17,164 nucleotides of DNA from UBA1672 sp023140905 (GTDB taxonomy: Bacteria > Pseudomonadota > Alphaproteobacteria > Micavibrionales > Micavibrionaceae): the NCBI GenBank assembly GCA_030636745.1, contig DAOVWH010000028.1:1-17164 (forward strand), written 5' to 3'. The position numbers and the translations under genes were made by a program. Under the pieces are notes generated by a model. That model did not search any database, was not told the DNA's origin, and was given only the letters and a program-made list of their open reading frames with translations. Position 1 is the stretch's first letter; every line of letters begins with the position of its first letter. Below, in pieces: positions 1-6,760 of this stretch.

Positions 1-1128
1 CGGCACATCGGGACCGATTAAGTCTCCTTCTTTAGTTGCAGCAACCCAACGGGCCATAATTCCGGCACTTACAGCATGGCGTGGATTATGGGACAAGGCG
101 GCTCCTGCTGCGGCGTCTTCCAGATTAAGCAAGCATAAGAAGTTTTCCCGTCCTTTTCTTACGGCAACATAAGCATCTTTAACAACGGGGTGAGGATAGA
201 GGCGGTCTAGTTCGCTGTTGATTTGGCGTTGAAGGTTTTTAGTGTATGTGGAAATCCAGACAGCCCCTTCATTCTTATCAGCCCAAACGCTGGCAGGGGC
301 TAGATATCCAAGCGTTTTCCCTATGCCTGTTTCAGCTTCTGCCAGAACAATATGCGGATTTTCATCTTCGGCCATAGGTTCAAACATGGCGCGAATGCTT
401 TGGCAGTATAATTCTTGTTCTGGCCGCTTTTCACTGGGACGGTCCCCAACATTGAGTAGGTCTGTTAGTTTGTCTTGAGCTTCTGTTTTGTTCACACCTT
501 CATGGGCTATAGGTGGTTCGGGAGGTTCTTCGCTCCATTCCGGCAGGTGCTTCCAGACATTTAGGGCAGAGCGGGAGAAGATTTCTGCTTGTGGTTCATA
601 TTCTTGTCCAAGGGCGGTGTAAATATAAGGACTCCATGGCCAGCCTTTTCCCTTTAATCCCATAACGCCAGCGATTTTTACAGGATCAGCCTGTTCATTA
701 TATGGATCTTCTTGCAGATTTTTTAGCAATGTTCGGGCAATATCTAATAACGCAAATGGATAATCTTCGAAATTGCTAGGAGGTTTAATCCCCAAGGCGT
801 TGCATAATCCAATAGGAGTAGGAACACAAAAAAGTGTTGGATGGGCAAAAGCAAAAAGCTCCAAAACATCGAATGTAAAAAATTCTTCAAAGCCCAAGCG
901 CCCTTTTGTGTAAGGTGCATGACAGACCATAACGGCTTTTCCGCGAATAAGCGCAGGGATTTCATTATGTGGTAGGGTCAGTAATTCTCCATCACTGGTA
1001 AAAAGGGCTGCAGACTCGCCATTTACGCATAAAGCAGGGATATCAGGTAAACTGATATGTTTGGGCATGGAAGCCGGTTTATCTTGAGTTTTGGCGGGAG
1101 ATGTCCTCATAACTTGAGTCCATAGCAT
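1..1128 (-). CDS. DinG/Rad3-family ATP-dependent DNA helicase, N-terminal part
   Basis: Partial gene: 376 codons stay open from an ATG at 1128 to the left edge, so the C-terminus lies outside the window. Residues 266-272 read ETGIGKT, a Walker A motif within AEAETGIGKTLGYLAPA, the form typical of superfamily 2 XPD/DinG-type helicases. Further on, GRENFLCLLNLEDA places a Cys at 332 where this family carries the first ligand of its iron-sulfur cluster; the other ligands and the DEAH box would lie past the edge. Residues 1 to about 230 form an N-terminal extension (with an FCVPTPIGLCNALG stretch) that I recall from alphaproteobacterial members and that differs from the short E. coli DinG start. 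The family unwinds DNA 5' to 3' and is linked to repair and R-loop removal. The start is uncertain: ATG at 1128, 1110 and 1068 are all in frame and none has a clear Shine-Dalgarno site. An in-frame stop lies 30 nt upstream of 1128. Confidence 0.87.
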   Translation of the reverse strand, partial: MLWTQVMRTSPAKTQDKPASMPKHISLPDIPALCVNGESAALFTSDGELLTLPHNEIPALIRGKAVMVCHAPYTKGRLGFEEFFTFDVLELFAFAHPTLFCVPTPIGLCNALGIKPPSNFEDYPFALLDIARTLLKNLQEDPYNEQADPVKIAGVMGLKGKGWPWSPYIYTALGQEYEPQAEIFSRSALNVWKHLPEWSEEPPEPPIAHEGVNKTEAQDKLTDLLNVGDRPSEKRPEQELYCQSIRAMFEPMAEDENPHIVLAEAETGIGKTLGYLAPASVWADKNEGAVWISTYTKNLQRQINSELDRLYPHPVVKDAYVAVRKGRENFLCLLNLEDAAAGAALSHNPRHAVSAGIMARWVAATKEGDLIGPDVP

Positions 1129-1170
1129 GTTTAAGCCGGAAAGTTGAGGGGATTTGTATTATCGTGTAAA

Positions 1171-1680
1171 TTAAGCGCAGCCCCGGACAGTATTCCATAA
1201 AGAGGAAAGGGATACGAAATTGAACTTCGATTTAAGATGCATTCGTAAAGCTGCATTCCTTAGTGCTGTGCGGTAATCAAGGCCTATACCTATTGTGCCG
1301 TCTTTCATGATAACGATAGATAAATTCCCTTTTCCGTCCGGGCGGGGAACAACTTGTGATTCCTCAACATCATCTTTGCTCAGTGATAAGGATCTTTTAG
1401 CATGAAATCCGGGGAAGTCGCGCATAATATTTGTTTCGTGGATTGGCCCTAGATCATATTCACATTCATCGACACCACGCCACAGTAAATGGTTACCGTC
1501 ATGTGCCCGTGAATAGCGGTATTTACCAAGCATCAGTACTGCGCCAATACTGAGTTCTTCATTAACTGCTCTGAATATAGAAGGGGTATACGAACGTCTT
1601 CCGAGACAAAACTCTTCGAACATGTCGATGTGATTTAACATTTTCTTTGCTGTCGGTCGTACTGTTTCTATTCCAAGCAT
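1171..1680 (-). CDS. Hypothetical protein, unrecognised (169 aa)
   Basis: I do not recognise this protein. It looks soluble, with no signal peptide or membrane segment in the 169-aa form. A central stretch (LGPIHETNIMRDFPGFHAKR) is followed by a beta-like segment (LSIVIMKDGTIGIG) and a basic amphipathic C-terminal helix (YRTALRNAALRMHLKSKF). I chose ATG 1680 because AGAG lies 9 nt upstream. An in-frame ATG at 1746 would add 22 residues but has no ribosome site and a poorly coding, Asn-rich start. The stop lies 42 bp before the helicase gene on the same strand, so the two may be co-transcribed. The good promoter at 2000-2028 points at this gene with a long (over 240 nt) leader. The frame is open and codon use is ordinary, so I believe it is a gene. 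Confidence 0.6.
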   Translation of the reverse strand: MLGIETVRPTAKKMLNHIDMFEEFCLGRRSYTPSIFRAVNEELSIGAVLMLGKYRYSRAHDGNHLLWRGVDECEYDLGPIHETNIMRDFPGFHAKRSLSLSKDDVEESQVVPRPDGKGNLSIVIMKDGTIGIGLDYRTALRNAALRMHLKSKFNFVSLSSLWNTVRGCA

Positions 1681-1999
1681 TATCTTTAACTCTAGTTTAT
1701 TATTGTTTTTACATATTCCACTGCATAACAATAGATTTATCGTCATGCTATAGTTTTATTGTAATACGATGTTTATTAAAATTTATTTAAAATTTTATCT
1801 AATTTTTATGAAAAATGTTTCTAATGTGGAAAAAACGTCAGAATGCTAGATAGTGCGGCACTGGTTAATCCTCTTGAAACGGAAAATCTGTATAGTTTGT
1901 TTGTCGAGATACGGAGAGTTCTGGTGTCTCGGCTAACTTTTTGGCCAATTAGGTATTCTCCTTTCTTTTTCATGCTTGTTTTTCTCAGCCATGAGATCA

Positions 2000-2028
2000 A
2001 GTATAGGACACAATTCCTACATTGTCAA
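2000..2028 (-). promoter_or_regulatory. Sigma70-type promoter, near consensus
   Basis: On the minus strand TTGACA (2023-2028) and TATACT (2000-2005) are separated by exactly 17 bp. That is a perfect -35 and a 5/6 -10 box, the best promoter I see in the window. Transcription would start near 1992 and run toward the gene ending at 1171. It lies just downstream of the lysyl-tRNA synthetase stop codon. Confidence 0.7.
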
Positions 2029-2038
2029 GCGTAGGAAT
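2013..2038. repeat. Inverted repeat straddling the -35 box
   Basis: Perfect 8-bp arms ATTCCTAC (2013-2020) and GTAGGAAT (2031-2038) are separated by 10 bp. The -35 hexamer of the promoter at 2000-2028 lies inside the spacer. This geometry suits an operator for a dimeric regulator. As an RNA hairpin it could also end lysyl-tRNA synthetase transcripts, but no U-run follows on the minus strand, so a terminator role is less likely. Confidence 0.5.
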
Positions 2039-2056
2039 GAATAATAGGTTCTGACA

Positions 2057-3664
2057 CTAGAGATGCTCACGGATCAAAGCTACGGTTTCTTTCGGGCCGT
2101 AAAGGGCAATGAAAGAGCCAAAGCGGGGGCCTTGATCTTGTCCTAGCAAGATTTGATAGAGAGTTTGAAACCATTCGCGTAAGTTTTCTTTCTCATAACC
2201 GTTTTCTTTACCGGCTGTGAAGACAGCACTCATATATTCTTCAGCTTCAAGACCTGTATCCATTTTATCAAGAGATTCTGCCAAAGCGGCCAGAGCTGTG
2301 GTTTCACGTTCATCGGGGCTACGGTAAGATTTTTTCGGTAGAACGAAGTTCTTATAATATTGTAACGCATAGTCTACAAGGCGATTCAGGAAGGGCATTT
2401 TTTCTGGAGAAGCTTCGGGCGCGTATTGGCCTATATATTTCCAGATAATTTCGCGGTCTTGCGTGTTGGCGGCATTAACCAGATTAAGCAAAAGCGAGAA
2501 TGATATGGGGGTTTTCTGACCTTCAGGTATCATGCCGTTATGGATATGCCATGCCGGATTTTCCAGTTGTTTGGCTGGTTCTTGATTTTTCAGTTTATCA
2601 ATGAAGGTTATATATTCGTCTACGGCTTTTGGAATGATGTCAAAATATAGTTTCTTTGCTGTTGTTGGCCGCTGAAACATATAATAAGCAAGGCTTTCTT
2701 GTGGGCCATAGGTTAGCCATTCTTCCATTGATAAGCCATTACCTTTGGATTTAGAGATTTTTTTGCCCTCTTCATCCAGAAACATTTCATAGTGGAATCC
2801 CGCTATATTGGGTTTTCCAAGGATTTTAAGAATTTGTTTTGAAATATCGGCAGATGTTTTTAAGTCTTTTCCGCTCATTTCGTAATCAACATCTAATGCA
2901 TGCCAGCGCAAGGCCCAGTCTGCACGCCATTGAGCTTTGACTTTCCCGCCGGTGATTTCTTGTATAATACGTGTGCCGTCTTCATCTTCATAAGTAATGG
3001 TAAAATCTTCTGGATTAATCTCCAAAATGGGAGCTTGCAGAACTTTCCCTGTGTTGGGTGAAATCGGCAGGAAGGGCGAATAGGTCGCAGAGCGTTCTTC
3101 TCCCAATATGGGCAGAACGGCATTCTTAATTTCTTCGTGATGTAGAAGCATTTGCTTGAGTGTTTCATCAAACATGCCTGATTTATAACATTCCGTAGAA
3201 CTTAGAAATTCGTATTCAAAGCCGAATTTATCAAGGAAAGCACATAAAGTTGCATTATTGTGATGGGCGTAGCTTGGATGTTCGCTATCAAAAGGATTTG
3301 GCACACTGGTTAGTGGCATTTCAAGATAATTGGCCAGCATTTCTTGATTTGGTACGTTACCCGGAACTTTACGTAAACCATCAAGGTCATCCGAGAAGCA
3401 AATAAGTTTGGTTGGGATATCCGGCTGGAGGCGTTGAAAAGCATGCATAACCATAGTGGTGCGGCAGACTTCACCAAATGTACCTATATGCGGTAGACCT
3501 GAGGGACCGTATCCTGTTTCAAAAAGCACATACCCTTTTTCCGGTGTTTTGACTTGTCCCTTACCTATGCTGCGCAAACGCTTAACCACAGCCTTGGCTT
3601 CTTCAAAAACCCATGTGCGGTTTTTTGCAGCTATTTCCGGTGTGATGGCCAGTGTATCAGTCAT
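2057..3664 (-). CDS. lysS: Lysyl-tRNA synthetase, class I
   Basis: Charges tRNA-Lys with lysine in the cytoplasm. The 535-aa length and motifs fit the class I (Rossmann-fold) LysRS found in archaea, alphaproteobacteria and spirochaetes, not the common class II enzyme. HIGT at residues 59-62 (within GPSGLPHIGTFGEVCRT) is the HIGH motif, and KISKSKG at 302-308 is the KMSKS loop. The C-terminal part is mostly helical, as expected for the anticodon-binding domain. The start at ATG 3664 has a purine-rich ribosome site (AAGGAAAGAAAGG) just upstream. The gene is often named lysK in class I organisms. The PQ-loop gene lies 81 bp upstream on the same strand and could share a transcript. I see no frameshift and all motifs are intact. 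Confidence 0.96.
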   Translation of the reverse strand: MTDTLAITPEIAAKNRTWVFEEAKAVVKRLRSIGKGQVKTPEKGYVLFETGYGPSGLPHIGTFGEVCRTTMVMHAFQRLQPDIPTKLICFSDDLDGLRKVPGNVPNQEMLANYLEMPLTSVPNPFDSEHPSYAHHNNATLCAFLDKFGFEYEFLSSTECYKSGMFDETLKQMLLHHEEIKNAVLPILGEERSATYSPFLPISPNTGKVLQAPILEINPEDFTITYEDEDGTRIIQEITGGKVKAQWRADWALRWHALDVDYEMSGKDLKTSADISKQILKILGKPNIAGFHYEMFLDEEGKKISKSKGNGLSMEEWLTYGPQESLAYYMFQRPTTAKKLYFDIIPKAVDEYITFIDKLKNQEPAKQLENPAWHIHNGMIPEGQKTPISFSLLLNLVNAANTQDREIIWKYIGQYAPEASPEKMPFLNRLVDYALQYYKNFVLPKKSYRSPDERETTALAALAESLDKMDTGLEAEEYMSAVFTAGKENGYEKENLREWFQTLYQILLGQDQGPRFGSFIALYGPKETVALIREHL

Positions 3665-3745
3665 TGCCTTTCTTTCCTTATCTCTTAAAATCTAAAGCAG
3701 ATAAGCAATAGCAAAGAAAAGGAAAGAAGACAAAGGAGTTTTTGT

Positions 3746-4069
3746 TTAAATAGTCTCTTCTATATGGTTTTGAGGAGATGGTATTTGTATAGTAGCCTTT
3801 CCATATTTGTAGCGTTTGTACAAAGTAATGAAGACGATTAACATAATACATGTAAGGTTAACAGCGTTAGCAAAGACAAAATTATGATCAACGCTGTCTT
3901 GCCCATATAAGCTGTAAATAAGGCTTATTGCTGAGGTGTAGGTCCACACTGTCCAGGCAATTAGAGAGATGTCATGACAGGGGATTTGTGCTTTAATAAG
4001 CTTAATGATTTGTGGTAGATAGCCGATTGCAACTATTCCTCCAACTAAAGAATAAAGAACTTCGATCAT
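3746..4069 (-). CDS. PQ-loop / SemiSWEET-like small membrane protein
   Basis: A 107-aa inner-membrane protein with three predicted helices (about residues 4-22, 34-54 and 65-84) and a PQ motif at P19-Q20 in the first helix (GYLPQIIKLIK). This is the single three-helix-bundle architecture of bacterial SemiSWEET/PQ-loop proteins, which dimerise and in characterised cases carry sugars. The substrate here cannot be read from sequence. The C-terminal 20 residues are a polar tail. The start ATG 4069 is preceded only by a weak GGTG, so initiation is probably modest. The gene is co-directional with the lysyl-tRNA synthetase gene 81 bp downstream, with no obvious functional link. Length and the helix 1 motif match the family well; the family call is firmer than any transport role. 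Confidence 0.8.
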   Translation of the reverse strand: MIEVLYSLVGGIVAIGYLPQIIKLIKAQIPCHDISLIAWTVWTYTSAISLIYSLYGQDSVDHNFVFANAVNLTCIMLIVFITLYKRYKYGKATIQIPSPQNHIEETI

Positions 4070-4083
4070 GACGCACCATTCGT

Positions 4084-4111
4084 AATATATTTATGCTACA
4101 AGTTTAACAAA
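4084..4111 (-). promoter_or_regulatory. Weak candidate promoter for the PQ-loop gene
   Basis: On the minus strand TTTGTT (4106-4111) and TATATT (4084-4089) are spaced 16 bp apart, 15 bp before the PQ-loop start codon. The -35 box is poor and the region is AT-rich, so a chance match is possible. Confidence 0.3.
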
Positions 4112-4124
4112 AAAAGGGTTAATT

Positions 4125-4161
4125 TCTCCCTAATAAAACGGGAGAGAAATGCCTTTTTTTT
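4125..4161. terminator. Candidate bidirectional intrinsic terminator
   Basis: A 6-bp stem, TCTCCC (4125-4130) with GGGAGA (4140-4145), can be extended by three A-T pairs past a bulge. On the plus strand eight T follow at 4154-4161. On the minus strand, past AATTAACCC, seven T follow. The stem is short and the T-runs are a little distant. It would insulate the PQ-loop gene from minus-strand transcription coming from the HTH gene. Confidence 0.4.
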
Positions 4162-4261
4162 CGCTCATTTATCAGATGGTAAAAATGTGTTTTAGAAATG
4201 TTGTGTTTTTGTAGAAAATGGAGATGTTAAAAATGCATATTCTAATTTTTATTCGATATAA

Positions 4262-4390
4262 TTTTCTTATGGAAGAAACACATCTAAGTATTTAGAGTAC
4301 CGATTTTTGTCCCCGAAGGGGGAGGAGGCCATCTGTTTAAGGGATGAGATTAAGGCGCTTGAGGAGAAGGATCTGGGGTTTAATTTGTAA
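4262..4390 (+). pseudogene. Possible 3' remnant of a coding sequence
   Basis: A 42-codon stretch between in-frame TAA codons at 4259 and 4388 has no ATG or usable start. From about 4300 it is GC-rich against the surrounding AT-rich DNA, and it reads like a real protein C-terminus: YRFLSPKGEEAICLRDE, then a Glu/Lys-rich amphipathic helix IKALEEKDLGFNL and a stop. An LSPKGEE-like string occurs in some winged-helix proteins, but that is too little to assign a family. It could be the end of a gene that lost its 5' part, or chance. The stretch 4070-4261 upstream shows nothing beyond the terminator-like hairpin and AT-rich sequence. Confidence 0.3.
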
Positions 4391-4399
4391 AATGAAAGG

Positions 4400-4431
4400 C
4401 CAGCGGTATTTCATTACGGCTCTACCGCTGG
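4400..4431 (-). terminator. Hairpin terminator of the small HTH gene
   Basis: Perfect 9-bp arms CCAGCGGTA (4400-4408) and TACCGCTGG (4423-4431) enclose a 14-nt loop, beginning 7 bp past the stop codon of the minus-strand HTH gene. A T-rich but interrupted tract (CCTTTCATTTTA) follows on the minus strand. Confidence 0.6.
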
Positions 4432-4438
4432 CGAGAGA

Positions 4439-4699
4439 TTATTTCGTTCTCTTTTTGGATAAAGCTAAAGTGCTTTGATCGTTTGTGGGCGTATCAAATT
4501 CTAACGACTTAAGTTTATTGTTACTTTCTGACAAATCAGCAGGCGGGATCTTTGGATATATTCTCCCATATTTGAGATCTGTAATTCGGCCTTGGTTTAA
4601 CCGATAATCAGACGCGATGTCCTGATATTTGTCGCCCCTGATTATTCGGGCTTTTATGATTGCTATCTCTTCTCTTGATAGGTTTCTAGGTGTTGCCAT
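4439..4699 (-). CDS. Small helix-turn-helix DNA-binding protein
   Basis: An 86-aa protein whose first 50 residues are a helix-turn-helix: SREEIAIIKARIIRGD, then YQDIASDYRLNQGRITDLKYG, with the recognition helix around residues 35-43. The pattern (short resting helix, 'I/A-S-x-Y-x-L-N-Q-G-R-I', then a basic residue cluster) is like the small homeodomain-like/RNA polymerase sigma-type HTH proteins common in alphaproteobacteria and phages. The C-terminal half is polar and probably disordered, ending in KKRTK. The start ATG 4699 has AAAGGA 9 nt upstream. The gene stands alone with its own promoter (4781-4809) and terminator (4400-4431). It is probably a transcriptional regulator; its target is unknown. 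A prophage or mobile-element origin is possible given the AT-rich, gene-poor surroundings. Confidence 0.7.
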   Translation of the reverse strand: MATPRNLSREEIAIIKARIIRGDKYQDIASDYRLNQGRITDLKYGRIYPKIPPADLSESNNKLKSLEFDTPTNDQSTLALSKKRTK

Positions 4700-5012
4700 A
4701 GTTTGTGTCCTTTCTTTTTAAGTGACAAGGTTTAAAAGCACATCTCCCTATTAAGTAGGCAAGATGATGCAATGCAACATTGTATACGATTCGTGTAATG
4801 ATGTATCAATTATCTGCATTTTTTCTTTTTTAAAATTTCAAGAACAAGCAAAGCTTGAATAAATTCCTATTCCATGTTATGGTCATTTCATAAACACCAC
4901 AATTATGTCTATCTATGTGGATCTGGATTTCACTTACATAATCAGGTATGAGTATTAGGGTAAATAATCGTGTTGGTTATTTATACTAATCGTAAAAGAT
5001 AAGGGAGCGCAC
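4700..5012. other. Divergent intergenic region between HTH gene and membrane protein gene
   Basis: AT-rich spacer between divergent genes. It carries the minus-strand promoter at 4781-4809. On the plus side it has a TATACT box (4982-4987), placed to start transcription near 4994, and an AAGGGAG ribosome site just before 5013. I could not find a convincing -35 for the plus-strand promoter. No ORF or RNA gene is visible. Confidence 0.5.
4781..4809 (-). promoter_or_regulatory. Candidate sigma70-type promoter of the HTH gene
   Basis: On the minus strand TTGATA (4804-4809) and TATACA (4781-4786) are separated by 17 bp. The predicted transcript starts near 4774, leaving a leader of about 75 nt before the HTH start codon at 4699. 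Both boxes match 5 of 6 consensus bases. Confidence 0.5.
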
Positions 5013-5375
5013 ATGTCTGCAGCAATTCTAAAAGCATTAAAATGGTATCTGATGGCTATAGCTATTATTGTCGGAGCATCAGCGTTTACGGCTGCAAATG
5101 AAACCGGTGATATTTTACCGTGGATTGTAGTTGTGATTGGATTTGGTTCTGTATATATCATGTCTTATGTGTGGAGCAAATTTCGTGGCAAAATCTTGCT
5201 GATTAGTTTTATCGTGTTTGTGGCTCTGACGGTTTTGTCATCTTATACTGTATATTTCTTCTATATCTTTTTCGAGGTTAACTTATTGTCTGTGAGTTCT
5301 TATCTCATATGGAGTATGACGATGCTTCTGGGAATTCCGGTTATGGCAGGAACATTCAAGTATATAGATGATTAG
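5013..5375 (+). CDS. Hypothetical four-helix membrane protein (120 aa)
   Basis: Not assigned to a family. It has four hydrophobic segments (about residues 9-28, 34-54, 61-85 and 95-115) linked by short loops, with a basic loop SKFRGK between helices 2 and 3 and an acidic C-terminus (YIDD). This indicates an inner-membrane protein with both ends probably on the same side. The start ATG 5013 has a strong AAGGGAG ribosome site 8 nt upstream. The gap to the next gene (5376-5584) contains a short GTGTT-ATG-AACAC hairpin at 5402-5414 and a T-rich stretch but no clear terminator, so transcription could continue into the lipoprotein gene. There are no catalytic or transporter signature residues. Confidence 0.7.
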   Translation: MSAAILKALKWYLMAIAIIVGASAFTAANETGDILPWIVVVIGFGSVYIMSYVWSKFRGKILLISFIVFVALTVLSSYTVYFFYIFFEVNLLSVSSYLIWSMTMLLGIPVMAGTFKYIDD

Positions 5376-5584
5376 GAGAGTTTTACTATCTTTCCTGTTC
5401 AGTGTTATGAACACCCAAATAATTCTTTTTCAAATCCACATATTGATTTTCTATAGCCTATAACGTAGTGTGAATAAATGCGCTGTGTTTTGTCGTTAGT
5501 GCTACATCTTTGCTGCGTTTTCTGTGTGAATTTTTCTGTGTTGCGTTAATCTTTTTGCAAGATGAAATATAAAGGGAATATGTT

Positions 5585-6400
5585 ATGTCGAAATCTTTGT
5601 TGCGCCTGATGGTATTGAGTGCTCCTCTTCTTTTAGCGGCGTGTGGAGAAGGATGGGAAGTCCAAAGAACGGATTCTTATTTGCCTTACGGAAATTCCCG
5701 AACAGCGGGGAGTGGTGTAGCATATGTCCGGGCTAAGTTATTGCCTAAGAAAGAGCTGGTTGTAGAGCCTGTAATGGAAGAGATTAAGGCACAAGAGGAA
5801 TCAAAAGAAGCTAGCGCAGAGACAAAGTCTGAACCTGCTCCTGTATTAGAAGCAGAGGAAATTTTCTCGGAAGCACAGCATAAAGGCACAATTTCTGAGC
5901 AAGCTGCTCCTGTCGAAGACGATTTACAATCGGCTCTTGAGAAAGAGGAACATAGTCTTCTGAATGCTCTAGATGCTCTAGATGCAGACGAATCCTACGA
6001 TAGAATTAAATCTGCTGAAGAAGCTGAGGCTGTTAATGAGAACGACGAAGCTTCATACGATGCTCTAACTCCGATGCCGGAATTAGAAGAAAAACATTCC
6101 AGTTTAATGTATGATCTGGAAGATAGTATGAGTACTGAGGATTATATCGCTCAGGCTCCTAAACGAATTATTGCTCCGAAAGTTGAGGTTATTAAAGTAT
6201 CCTCATACACACAGGAGAATGAAGTAAAAATATCGAAGAAAGCTGATGTTGATGATGCAGGTTTGAATGAAGATATTTATGTTTATGAGAACGAGATTGT
6301 TCAACCTAATATGCAAATTATTGTTCCTAAAAAAGATATGATGGCTTATCTTTCTGTTGGGGAAGAAGAGTTAAGCGAAATATATAACCAGCCATTTTAA
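5585..6400 (+). CDS. Acidic Glu-rich lipoprotein (271 aa)
   Basis: A type II signal peptide ends in the lipobox LAAC, with the lipidated Cys at residue 20, so the mature protein should be membrane-anchored, probably in the outer membrane since Gly-Glu rather than Asp follows the Cys. The first 45 mature residues look ordered (GWEVQRTDSYLPYGNSRT then AYVRAKLLPKK). Residues about 60-175 are very rich in Glu, Ala, Ser and Asp with low complexity, including a short LDALDAD duplication, and are probably disordered. The last 90 residues contain several Val/Ile-rich strands with Pro and Lys (IIAPKVEVIKVSSYTQ, QIIVPKKDMMAYLSVGEEE). No known domain is evident. The start ATG 5585 has AAAGGGA upstream. 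A good terminator follows. I cannot name a function; surface spacer or scaffold are guesses. Confidence 0.75.
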   Translation: MSKSLLRLMVLSAPLLLAACGEGWEVQRTDSYLPYGNSRTAGSGVAYVRAKLLPKKELVVEPVMEEIKAQEESKEASAETKSEPAPVLEAEEIFSEAQHKGTISEQAAPVEDDLQSALEKEEHSLLNALDALDADESYDRIKSAEEAEAVNENDEASYDALTPMPELEEKHSSLMYDLEDSMSTEDYIAQAPKRIIAPKVEVIKVSSYTQENEVKISKKADVDDAGLNEDIYVYENEIVQPNMQIIVPKKDMMAYLSVGEEELSEIYNQPF

Positions 6401-6418
6401 TCACTTTCGGGTTTAATT

Positions 6419-6447
6419 CCCCGCAGCTTGCGGCGGGGTTCTTCATT
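6419..6447 (+). terminator. Intrinsic terminator after the acidic lipoprotein gene
   Basis: A GC-rich stem, CCCCGC (6419-6424) with GCGGGG (6433-6438), has an 8-nt loop and is followed by TTCTTCATTT. It starts 19 bp after the lipoprotein stop codon. Confidence 0.75.
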
Positions 6448-6760
6448 TGAACATTTTTAGTTAAGATTTATTCCCTCGTAATGTTGAAAGTTCGCTGGTT
6501 TCGTGTCGGCGGCTTTTTTTGTTTAGTCGTTTATGTACTCATGTCCATGCTTTGTACGATATATAGTAGTTTCATTTGCAATCGTTCATTATAAATAGAA
6601 GTGCACGTCTTATCTCATGACGACACTGTTCAGAAAGAATGTGAAATTTTAAACGTTAGATTTATGTATTAGAGGTGGAAACATGAAGAAAAGCAGTCTA
6701 AACTGTTAAACGATTGTAAACACAGTGTTTTCATTTGTGTTGCTGATTCTGGAGGCGCTC
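6448..6760 (+). other. Leader region with a strong ribosome site and an 8-codon ORF
   Basis: This region precedes the membrane-anchored protein gene. At 6683-6709 an ATG stands 4 nt after AGAGGTGG, a strong ribosome site, and reads MKKSSLNC followed by TAA. That ATG is in frame with the downstream gene, and the same frame is open again from 6710. So either a short leader peptide is made, or the gene carries a premature stop at its ninth codon. The rest of the stretch (6448-6670) shows no gene; a GGCGGC followed by seven T near 6510-6522 is not part of a good hairpin. Confidence 0.45.

Larger units (their letters stand above)
1747..2056. other. AT-rich intergenic region with promoter and possible mini-ORFs
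   Basis: No confident gene. On the minus strand it holds a near-consensus promoter and an inverted repeat (listed separately) and two short reading frames. The first, 1933-1992, is 19 codons, and its ATG lies 7 nt after the -10 box, so it would be leaderless. The second, 1865-1948, is 27 codons with a TTG start 9 nt after AGGAG. Neither resembles anything I know. The part from 1747 to 1840 is extremely AT-rich with no structure I can name. Confidence 0.5.

Noticed and set aside
1843..2034. 63-codon plus-strand frame in the intergenic region
   Set aside because: No ribosome site before its ATG, no recognisable features, and it runs against the near-consensus minus-strand promoter.
4344..4478. 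44-codon plus-strand frame beginning MRLRRLRRR
   Set aside because: It crosses the terminator hairpin and the end of the HTH gene. The Arg-rich start is a by-product of the GAGGAGAAGG-type sequence in the better coding-like frame at 4262-4390.
6683..6709. TAA read-through or a variant genetic code to explain the in-frame stop
   Set aside because: TAA, TAG and TGA all act as ordinary stops in the confident genes of this window, so codon reassignment is not supported.
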